Part shown: positions 1-7,445 of the stretch, piece after piece | Layout of the letters: each line of letters begins with the position of its first letter | Numbering within the stretch: the first letter of the stretch is position 1 | Assembly: GCA_036381215.1 (NCBI GenBank) | Contig: DASVDF010000125.1 | Span: 1 to 8,559 of the forward strand | Origin: IDS-8 sp036381215 | Lineage (GTDB): Bacteria; Pseudomonadota; Gammaproteobacteria; Steroidobacterales; Woeseiaceae | Length of the DNA: 8,559 bases | Direction of reading: 5' to 3' | Program-made: the position numbers and the translations under genes | Notes under the pieces: model-generated | Database searches by the model: none | What the model was told of the DNA's origin: nothing | The model's input: only the letters and a program-made list of their open reading frames with translations

Positions 1-1790
1 TGTGGGGCATCATCCCGGCCGCCGGCGCAGGCAATCGCATCCAGCCGCTCGCGTTCTCGAAGGAGCTCCTGCCGGTCGGGAGCCGCATCGAGGGCGAGGC
101 GGAACGCCCGCGGGCAGTCAGCGAATACTTAGTCGAGCGCATGCTTGCCGCGGGCGCCACGAAGCTCTGTTTCGTGATCTCGCCCGGCAAGTCGGACATC
201 CTGAGCTATTACGACGGCAGCATCGGCTCCGCCGACGTCGTGTACGTCGTGCAGCCGCGGCCCGCGGGCCTGTGCGACGCCCTGTTCCGGGCCAGCGCGC
301 TCGTCGCGCCTGACGAGCCCGTGCTCGTCGGGCTGCCGGACACGATCTGGTTCCCCGTCGACGGCTTCGCCCGCCTGCCCGGCGATCACCTCTCGTTCCT
401 GCTGTTTCCCGTCGAGCGCCCGGAGCTCTTCGACGCCGTGCTCACGGACGCCACCGGCAGGGTGACGGAAATCCGGGTCAAGCACCAGGAGCCGGGCAGC
501 TCGTGGATCTGGGGCGCCTTTCGCATGCCGGGCTCCGTCTACCACGAGCTGCACCGGTTGTGGCGCCGGCCGGAGCGGCGCGACGAGTACGTCGGGACAC
601 TGGTCAACGCCTGGATCGCGGCGGGTGGCCGCGCGTCGGCCGTGTGCGCCGGCGAGGCCTACGTCGACGTCGGCACGTTGCACGGCTACCGCGAAGCAGT
701 GAAAGTCCTCGGCAGCCGTCCTTCGGCCACGAGTGCGCCGGTCGATTTCCGCGGCCGCGCGGCAATTACTTCCCGCGCTTCGCGCCGCCTCACGATTTCC
801 GGAGGCACACCGAACCGGCCGCTGTCCGGACCGCCACCCGGCCAGGCGACCGGCGTCGAAGCCGTGATGTTCTGGAACGAGCCGAACAACAAGTCGCACT
901 GGGACTTCCTGATCGACACCGAATGGAAGGCGTTCAGCGACATGGTGATCCTCGCGAGCGCAGCGGTCTGCGCCGAGAACCCCGACCTCACGCAGGTGCT
1001 CGGCGGCATGTCACCGATCGACCCGCTGTTCGTCGAGCGCATGGCGAACCAGGGCGTGCTCGGCAACATGGACGTGGTGGCCGTGCACGGCTTCCCGCTC
1101 GACTGGAATCACTGGAAGCTCGACGAATGGCCGGCGCAGCTCGAGGAAATTCGCGCGGTCACCGACCTGCCGATCTGGGTCTCCGAGGTCGGCGCCTCGA
1201 CTTTCGGCGCCGAAGAGCTCGGTGTCTTCGGGCTGGAGCGCATGGCGGAGCTTTTGATCGGCCGCGTGCCGCGCATTCACTGGTACAGCCTCTACGACCT
1301 GCCGAAAGCGTGGCCGGCGACTACGCGTCACCGGGAGGCCGAGGGCTCGTCGTACTACCGGCATTTCTACATGGGCCTGCTGCGCGAGGACGGCTCGCCG
1401 AAGCCCGCCGCCGACCTCTTCCCGCGCTACACCCCCGAGATCGGCATCTGCCAGTGGTTCAATTTCGAGGACCACCGGCTGGACGATGCCGTGGCCTGGA
1501 TGAAACGCCTCGGCGTCACGTACCTGCGCACCGGTCTGAGCTGGGCCGACAGTTTCCGACCGAACGCGGACGCCTGGTTCGACCGGCAGATGGAAGCACT
1601 CGCGGACTTCCACGTCACGCTGACGTTCTGCTTCACGCCGGAGCACCGCGGTGTCGAACCGCATCACACGAGCCCGCCGCTCGTGCCCGAGGAGTACGCG
1701 GAATTCTGCACGCGCATGGTGCGCCGTTACGCGCCGGGCACGGCGCGGCGGAGCCTGGCCGGCCAGGACGGCCAGAATCTCGCCCTGTGA
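1..1790 (+). CDS. Sugar nucleotidyltransferase fused to a glycoside-hydrolase-like barrel (5' edge clipped by about one base)
   Basis: The reading frame is open from the first full codon (TGG at base 3) to TGA at 1788-1790, 595 residues counting that Trp as 1. Bases 1-2 are TG, so an ATG, GTG or TTG start one base outside the window is likely and the gene is probably nearly whole. Residues 1-237 are a nucleotidyltransferase of the RmlA/GalU type, which makes NDP-sugars from NTP and sugar 1-phosphate. It has a G-rich nucleotide loop (AAGAGNR, residues 6-12), SKELLPV with K20, and two likely Mg2+ ligands, D113 (GLPDTIW) and D222 (YVDVGT). Residues 238-284 form a Pro/Arg/Ser-rich linker. Residues 285-579 resemble a clan GH-A glycosidase. 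No stop separates the two halves, so as read this is one bifunctional protein; a lost stop codon or a sequencing indel in the linker is the alternative. The 3' end overlaps the PIG-L start (GTGA). The sugar and nucleotide specificity cannot be read from the sequence. Confidence 0.82.
   Translation, partial: WGIIPAAGAGNRIQPLAFSKELLPVGSRIEGEAERPRAVSEYLVERMLAAGATKLCFVISPGKSDILSYYDGSIGSADVVYVVQPRPAGLCDALFRASALVAPDEPVLVGLPDTIWFPVDGFARLPGDHLSFLLFPVERPELFDAVLTDATGRVTEIRVKHQEPGSSWIWGAFRMPGSVYHELHRLWRRPERRDEYVGTLVNAWIAAGGRASAVCAGEAYVDVGTLHGYREAVKVLGSRPSATSAPVDFRGRAAITSRASRRLTISGGTPNRPLSGPPPGQATGVEAVMFWNEPNNKSHWDFLIDTEWKAFSDMVILASAAVCAENPDLTQVLGGMSPIDPLFVERMANQGVLGNMDVVAVHGFPLDWNHWKLDEWPAQLEEIRAVTDLPIWVSEVGASTFGAEELGVFGLERMAELLIGRVPRIHWYSLYDLPKAWPATTRHREAEGSSYYRHFYMGLLREDGSPKPAADLFPRYTPEIGICQWFNFEDHRLDDAVAWMKRLGVTYLRTGLSWADSFRPNADAWFDRQMEALADFHVTLTFCFTPEHRGVEPHHTSPPLVPEEYAEFCTRMVRRYAPGTARRSLAGQDGQNLAL
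801..805 (+). promoter_or_regulatory. Shine-Dalgarno-like GGAGG inside the fusion linker
   Basis: A perfect GGAGG (in CCGGAGG) lies in the linker between the nucleotidyltransferase and hydrolase halves. The nearest in-frame candidate starts are CTG 822 (16 nt away), GTG 864 and ATG 867, none at an ideal distance. In frame 1 a TGA at 865-867 overlaps ATG 867 as TGATG, a common operon junction. These look like possible remnants of a former gene boundary, or a site for separate translation of the hydrolase. Chance occurrence in a G-rich linker is also possible. Confidence 0.3.
855..1790 (+). other. Glycoside hydrolase domain, apparently circularly permuted clan GH-A barrel
   Basis: This is the C-terminal half of the fused gene; ATG 867 would be an internal start if it is made separately. 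It begins with VEAVMFWNEPN, the classic end of strand beta4 carrying the acid/base Glu (E293, counting Trp at base 3 as residue 1). MDVVAVHGFPLDW (beta6), LPIWVSEVGAS with the likely nucleophile E395 (beta7) and RIHWYSLYD (beta8, about 424-432) follow. Only then come segments that look like the front of a barrel: GICQWFNFED (481-490, beta1), VTYLRTGLSWADSF (505-518, beta2), VTLTFCFTPEHRG (538-550, beta3) and a helix ending in RRYAP (574-578). In ordinary GH39-like enzymes that last helix leads directly into the NEP strand. The order therefore reads beta4-8 then beta1-3. The 102-residue spacing of the two Glu residues suits a retaining glycosidase. No signal peptide is visible, which suggests a cytoplasmic protein. 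The substrate is unknown. Confidence 0.72.
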
Positions 1791-2671
1791 ACGCGCTCTC
1801 CGATCTCACGCCTGCCCTGCCGCTCGATCCGGCCGCGGCTCTCGTCTCGCTGACGCCGGACCCGACGTTGCTCGCCCGGCTGCTCGTCGTCGTCGCGCAT
1901 CCCGACGATGAGACTCTCGCGCTGGGTCCGCTGCTGCCCCAGCTTCGCCAGGCCACGTTCGTGTACGCCACCGACGGCGCTCCGCGGAACCTCACGGACG
2001 CGCACGCAGCGGGCTGTGCCACGCGCGACGCCTATGCGGGCGCGCGGCGCGCAGAGCTCGAGGCAATGTTCACGCAGGCCGGACTCACTCCCGGGCAGGC
2101 GCGCTTCTGCGGTCTGCCGGACCAGGAGGCGATGCATGCGCTCGCGTGGCTGGCGCGATGCGTGCAGCGGCACATCGAGGAGAGCCGCGCCGGGCTCGTG
2201 GTCACGCATCCCTACGAGGGCGGGCATCCGGATCACGAGGCCACCGCCTTCGCCGTGCACGCGGCCTGCGCCCTGCTCGCGAACGAGGGCCGTGCGGCGC
2301 CGGCGATCGTCGAGGCGCCCTGCTACCACCGCCGCCGCGACGGACGCGCGGCGTACGGCGAATTCCTCGCGCATCCGGGGATGCCGCAACCCCGGTGCCG
2401 GGCGCTGACCCAGGACGAGCAGGCGCTGAAGCGCCGGCTGCTCGCCTGCTTCGGCACGCAGGCCGCCACGCTTGCACTTTTTCCACTCGAACGGCAGTCG
2501 TTGCGGCGCGCTCCCCGTTACGATTTCACCTGCGCGCCGCACTCCGGCGCCCTCCATTACGAGGTTTGCGGCTGGGGCAGCGGCCATGCCTGGCGCCGCC
2601 GGGCACGAGGGGGCCTGCGGGAACTCGGGCTCACGCAGGAATGGCGCGCGCACGCCGGGAGCGCCGCATGA
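1787..2671 (+). CDS. PIG-L/LmbE family zinc-dependent de-N-acetylase
   Basis: The 294-residue product belongs to the family that removes N-acetyl groups from GlcNAc-inositol type substrates and similar amino sugars (PIG-L, MshB, LmbE, BshB). The metal-binding signatures are both present: AHPDDE at residues 37-42 (H38, D40, D41) and THPYEGGHPDHEA at 140-152 with the HPDH element (H147 to H150). The best start is GTG 1787, which overlaps the previous stop as GTGA. No good ribosome site lies at the right distance, so translation probably depends on ribosomes finishing the upstream gene. The frame is open far upstream, but that part is only a shadow of gene 1. The first 30 or so residues are Leu/Ala/Pro-rich and precede the first core strand (LLVVVAHPDDE). 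Its place next to a GT4 gene and an inositol phosphate synthase gene suggests an amino-sugar glycoside of inositol as substrate, which is inference. The stop overlaps the glycosyltransferase start (ATGA). Confidence 0.9.
   Translation: MNALSDLTPALPLDPAAALVSLTPDPTLLARLLVVVAHPDDETLALGPLLPQLRQATFVYATDGAPRNLTDAHAAGCATRDAYAGARRAELEAMFTQAGLTPGQARFCGLPDQEAMHALAWLARCVQRHIEESRAGLVVTHPYEGGHPDHEATAFAVHAACALLANEGRAAPAIVEAPCYHRRRDGRAAYGEFLAHPGMPQPRCRALTQDEQALKRRLLACFGTQAATLALFPLERQSLRRAPRYDFTCAPHSGALHYEVCGWGSGHAWRRRARGGLRELGLTQEWRAHAGSAA
2657..2661 (+). promoter_or_regulatory. Ribosome binding site of the GT4 gene
   Basis: GGGAG lies 6 nt before ATG 2668, inside the 3' end of the PIG-L gene. It supports ATG 2668 as the start, together with the ATGA overlap. 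Confidence 0.55.
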
Positions 2672-3735
2672 CGCTCACCGTACTCAACGTGGCCTATCCG
2701 CTCGCTCCCGTCGGCCCCGATGCCGCCGGCGGCGCGGAGCAGGTGCTCGCGCGCATCGATGCGGCCCTGACCGCCAACGGGGATCGCTCGGTCGTGATCG
2801 CCTGCGAAGGCTCGCGTGTCACCGGCACGCTGCTGCCGACGCCCGTGCCCGCCTCCCCGCTCGACGAGATCGCGCGAGCCATGGCCCAGGCGCGGCACCG
2901 CGTGGCGGTGCAGGACGCCGTGCTGTGTTACCGGCCGGACGTCGTGCACCTGCACGGATTCGACTTCTCAGCGTACCTGCCGCCGCCCGGAGGGCCGGCG
3001 CTGGTGACGCTGCACCTGCCGCCCGCCTGGTATCCGGCGACGGCGCTCCGGCCGAAGCGGCCCGACACCTGGCTGCACTGCGTGTCCGCCGCGGAGCGCC
3101 GCGCGTGCCCCGCGGACGCACCGCTGCTGGACGATATCGCGAACGGCGTGGAAACCGAGGCATTCGCCGCCCGCCACTCGAAACGCCCTTATGTGCTGTG
3201 CCTCGGCCGCATCTGCCCGGAAAAGGGCGTGCACCTCGCGCTCGACGCGGCCACGGAGGCCCGCCTCGCCTGCCTCGTCGCGGGGGCGTTGTACGCCTAT
3301 CCGGCGCACGAGGAGTACTTTCGCACCGCGGTCCTGCCGCGTCTTCGCGACCGGCATCGCTGGCTCGGCCCGGTGGGCTTCGCGCGGAAGCGCCGGCTGC
3401 TGTCCGCCGCGCGGGCGCTGCTCGTGCCGAGCCTCGCGCCCGAGACGAGCTCCCTGGTGGCGATGGAGGCGCTCGCCTGCGGCACGCCCGTGATCGCATA
3501 CGCCGCGGGCGCGCTCCCGGACATCGTCGACCACGGCCGCACCGGCTTCCTCGTGGGAGACGTCGCCGGGATGGCCGCGGCGATCGCCGCGGCGGGCACC
3601 CTGGATACGGCCGCCTGCCGCCGCGCGGCGGGCGAGCGCTTCCGCGTCGAGCACATGACGGCGCGCTATCTCGAAACCTATCGCCGGCTTGCGCAGGGCG
3701 AGGCACGCATGGAGGCGCACAGCCATGCCGCCTGA
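2668..3735 (+). CDS. Glycosyltransferase family 4 (GT-B fold, retaining)
   Basis: The 355-residue protein should move a sugar from an NDP-sugar to an acceptor in the cytoplasm. The N-terminal Rossmann half has a GGAE element (residues 21-24) after the first strand and DVVHLHG (91-97). The hinge region has the usual ANGVE (158-162). The C-terminal half has LGRICPEKG (179-187), where R181 and K186 match the pair that contacts the nucleotide diphosphate in GT4 enzymes. The EX7E motif has E259 and E267 in PETSSLVAMEA, followed by CGTPVIAY and GFLV. It is somewhat shorter than MshA-type enzymes but has the same motif order. ATG 2668 is chosen for the ATGA overlap and the nearby GGGAG. The neighbours (PIG-L, Ino1) make a GlcNAc-like donor and an inositol-phosphate acceptor plausible, but the sequence does not prove either. 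The 3' end overlaps the next gene by 11 bp. Confidence 0.9.
   Translation: MTLTVLNVAYPLAPVGPDAAGGAEQVLARIDAALTANGDRSVVIACEGSRVTGTLLPTPVPASPLDEIARAMAQARHRVAVQDAVLCYRPDVVHLHGFDFSAYLPPPGGPALVTLHLPPAWYPATALRPKRPDTWLHCVSAAERRACPADAPLLDDIANGVETEAFAARHSKRPYVLCLGRICPEKGVHLALDAATEARLACLVAGALYAYPAHEEYFRTAVLPRLRDRHRWLGPVGFARKRRLLSAARALLVPSLAPETSSLVAMEALACGTPVIAYAAGALPDIVDHGRTGFLVGDVAGMAAAIAAAGTLDTAACRRAAGERFRVEHMTARYLETYRRLAQGEARMEAHSHAA
3711..3715 (+). promoter_or_regulatory. Ribosome binding site of the GNAT gene
   Basis: GGAGG lies 9 nt before ATG 3725, within the end of the GT4 gene. It decides the start at 3725 over the in-frame ATG at 3689. Confidence 0.6.
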
Positions 3736-4938
3736 CTCTGCGGGCGAACGGCTCGCATGCGCGCGAATCACGTCCGCGGAGGCACTGGAAGGTCTGTGCG
3801 CGGAATGGGACGAGCTGTGGGCGCGCTGTCCGGACGCGACGCCGTTCCAGTCGCCCGCGTGGCTGATACCGTGGTGGCGCGCGTTCGGCAACGGCGAGCT
3901 GTACGTGCTCACGTTCCGCGACCGCGGCCGACTCGTCGCCCTCGTGCCGCTTTACCTCGGAGCGGTGCATGACGGCGGTGCGCGCGTCGTGCGCCTGCTC
4001 GGTTCCGGCAACTCGGATTACGTCGACGGGCTGTTCCTGCCGGGATTCGAAATCGCCGCCGCGAACCGTTGCTTTGCCGAGCTCGGGCAGCTCCACGCAC
4101 ACTGGGATCGCTGCGACCTGCTGGAGCTGCGTCCTGCGTCACCGCTGCTGCATGCGACCGCGCCGGCCGCATGGCACGACGAGATCGGCGAGGCCGGCAT
4201 CGTCTCGCAGGTGCCGCTCACCGGCAGCGACCCGGATGCCGGCATCCCGCGCCCCTTCCTGAAGAAGCTGCGCTATTTCGCGCGGCTCGCGGAGCGCTCG
4301 GGCGGAGTGCGCGTCCAGCGCGCGGACGAGGCGACCTTCGAGGAGTCGTTCGCAACGATGGTGCGGCTTCATGAAACACGCTGGGCCGCGCGCGCAGAGC
4401 GCGGCATGCTCGCGGATCCCGCCGTGCACGCCTTCAATCGCGAAGCCGCCCGCGCGCTCCTGCGCCGGGGGCTCCTGCGCCTGCACACCCTGTTCGTCGG
4501 CCCACGGGCCGCCGCGAGCAGCTACGGGTTCCTGCACGGCGAGCGCGCGTACTGCTATCTCACCGGCTTCGACCCGGACTTCGGCAGGCTCAGCCCGGGC
4601 CACCTCGTCTTGCAGCACGCCATCCACGAGGCGGCGCGTGAAGGTGCGCGTAACTTCGACCTGCTGCGCGGCCGCGAAGCGTACAAGGCGCGCTGGCAGG
4701 GCGCGGAAGTCGCGAATCGCAGGCGCACGCTGAGCTTGCCGACCGTGTGGCGAGAGGCTCCGCCTCACCTTCCCCATCTCGGCCGTTGCGGTGCGCACTT
4801 CGCAGGCCTGAACGCCAAGTCCCTGTCATGCAGCACGGAAGGCTGTCCCGCCGTGGACCCCCTGGCCGATCATTGGCGGCGGCACCGGCCGGCGCTCTAC
4901 CGGTTCGTCGGGCTCGCCCCGCCGGAGGTTCTCTCGAG

Positions 4939-4942
<4 letters not shown>
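3725..4942 (+). CDS. CelD/BcsL-type GNAT acyltransferase (FemAB-like)
   Basis: The 405-residue protein matches the CelD/BcsL acetyltransferase pattern (Acetyltransf_6, FemAB-like double GNAT). The first half has PFQSPAWLIPWWRAFG, typical of the family's N-terminal fold, then LVALVPLY and a SGNSDYVDGL loop. The catalytic GNAT half runs from about residue 174 (PFLKKLRYFARLAER) through a FLHGERAYCYLTGFDPDFG stretch, SPGHLVLQHAIHEA, and the signature FDLLRGREAYKARW (311-324). The family transfers acyl groups from acyl-CoA, or aminoacyl groups, to an amine. In this operon the amine freed by the PIG-L enzyme is the natural candidate, much as MshD finishes mycothiol, though this is not an MshD orthologue. 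After residue 340 there is an unusual tail with C355, C369 and C374. ATG 3725 has a GGAGG 9 nt upstream; the stop overlaps the Ino1 start as ATGA. Confidence 0.85.
4924..4928 (+). promoter_or_regulatory. Ribosome binding site of the Ino1 gene
   Basis: GGAGG lies 10 nt before ATG 4939, inside the end of the acyltransferase gene. It supports that start over the in-frame upstream ATG at 4747. Confidence 0.6.
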
Positions 4943-6123
<1,181 letters not shown>

Positions 6124-6665
6124 GAAGGACGGACCGCCGGGCCTGCTCTCGGCCCGTGCGCCGGGAGCTGGCCTCACGGCCGCGGGGCGCGGTCAGGCGC
6201 GGCAACTCGCGGAGGTGCTGGCCCCTGAGCCGATCCGGCGCGTGCTTTCGAGTCCGCTCGCGCGGGCGCGCGAGACCGCGGCGCCTCTCGCGGAGCGCCT
6301 CGGGATCGACGTCGAAGTCGCGGCGGGCCTCACGGACGTTGACTACGGCGAGTGGACGGATCGCACGGTCGAAGACCTCGAGGGCGACGCCGAGTGGCGG
6401 CGGCATCATGCTTTCCGCAGCGGCGTCCGGATTCCGGGCGGCGAGCTCCTGCTCGAGACCCAGGCACGCATCGTCCACGAGATGCTGAAGATCGCGACGG
6501 AAATGCCGGATGGAGCCGTCGCTCTCGTCAGCCACGGCGATCCGCTGCGCCTCGCGCTCACGTGGCTCGCGGGCGCGCCGCTCGATTTCTTCGAGCGCTT
6601 CGATCTCGATTACGCGTCCGTCACCACCGTGACGCTGACGCGCGCCGGGCCGCGCATCCACGAGG

Positions 6666-7379
6666 TCAATCGGCGGATCGGATGAGTGCGCGGGGCACCG
6701 CCGCCGTAAGCTCCTCGTAGTTGCGGATCACCTCGGCGAGCGGGCGGCTCTCCTGCTTGCGCTTCATCGGCTCGATCGGCAGCACGTCGACCTCGAGGAA
6801 AGCCTGGACGCGCCCGAGGCTGCGGTGCCAGTCTTCGGTCAGGGTCTCGTAATCGAGCTCGAGCGCGGGCAGCCCGTCGAGCTGGCGGCGCCGCCGCGCG
6901 AGCAGCGCGTCGCGCTCCTCCACCCAGGCGCGGAACTCCGCCGGATCGAGCGTGACGGTCGGCCGATGCTCGGCGGCATAGAGACGGTCGTGGTCGTGCG
7001 GATGGAACATGCCCGTGCGCCGGGCGACTTCGAGCGACGTGTACTGCGCGAGGCGGTTGCCGCGCGTCAGCCACAGCACCCTGAGTCCGGGCAGCGCGCG
7101 CAGGCGCCCCCAGGCATCACGCCAGCGACGCTCGGTACGCAACGGAAGGAAGGACATCGCCTTGAAGCCGCGTGTGCGCCGGCGGCCGGAGCACAAAGCG
7201 GCGCGGAGGATTGCTCCCGCGGAAGCCCGTGCACGGTCGAGGCCGTCGATGCGGTTGTCGGGGAGATCCTGCGGATGGAACAGCTCGCCGTAGCAGCGCA
7301 CCTGCGGATGCCGGTCGAGGCTCGTCGACAGCAGGGTCGACCCGGTCCTGAGGTCGGCGACGATCGCGAAGGGCACCAT
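6666..7379 (-). CDS. PAPS-dependent sulfotransferase (Stf0/NodH-like)
   Basis: The 237-residue protein should transfer sulfate from PAPS to a hydroxyl or amine of a small molecule or glycan. Near the N-terminus, IVADLRTGSTLLSTSL (6-21) is the 5'-phosphosulfate loop. GELFHP, RGFKAMSFLPL (70-80) and VLWLTRGNRLAQYTSLE (101-117) follow, the last being the 3'-phosphate-binding strand and helix with R106 and S115. ELDYETLTED (174-183) and the C-terminal KRKQESRPLAEVIRNYEEL (206-224) match the conserved end of bacterial NodH/Stf0-like enzymes. No signal peptide or membrane segment is seen. I chose ATG at 7379-7377, which starts three residues before the core strand; an in-frame ATG at 7418 would add 13 residues. 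It lies 66 bp downstream of nuoN on the same strand and could be read from nuo transcripts. It is tail-to-tail with the phosphatase. A sulfated product of the neighbouring operon is a guess. Confidence 0.85.
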   Translation of the reverse strand: MVPFAIVADLRTGSTLLSTSLDRHPQVRCYGELFHPQDLPDNRIDGLDRARASAGAILRAALCSGRRRTRGFKAMSFLPLRTERRWRDAWGRLRALPGLRVLWLTRGNRLAQYTSLEVARRTGMFHPHDHDRLYAAEHRPTVTLDPAEFRAWVEERDALLARRRRQLDGLPALELDYETLTEDWHRSLGRVQAFLEVDVLPIEPMKRKQESRPLAEVIRNYEELTAAVPRALIRSAD

Positions 7380-7445
7380 GTCTGTTCCGACCCGCCGCGC
7401 GCCGCCGGGTTCTGGCATTCGCCCCCGGCGCGGTACGAAGATGCG

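Noticed and set aside
503..1786. Frame-2 open stretch upstream of the PIG-L start that could extend that protein by over 400 residues
   Set aside because: It lies over the well-supported hydrolase frame and reads as Arg/Ala/Pro-rich low-complexity sequence. Only from GTG 1787 does it match the PIG-L family.
867..1790. Independent hydrolase gene starting at ATG 867 (TGATG junction with a frame-1 stop)
   Set aside because: The nucleotidyltransferase frame runs through without a stop, and the hydrolase strand VEAV starts just before this ATG, so starting there would cut the first strand. It is kept as an alternative, not as the main call.
2819..4102. Minus-strand open frame of 427 codons across the GT4 and acyltransferase genes
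   Set aside because: It is extremely Arg/Pro/Ala-rich, without motifs, opposite two convincing genes; a typical shadow in high-GC DNA.
7403..7430. Inverted repeat CGCCGGG / CCCGGCG with a 14 nt loop between nuoN and the sulfotransferase gene, as a possible terminator
   Set aside because: The stem is only 7 bp, the loop is long and no T-run follows on the minus strand. Such palindromes are expected by chance at this GC content. Partial attenuation cannot be excluded.
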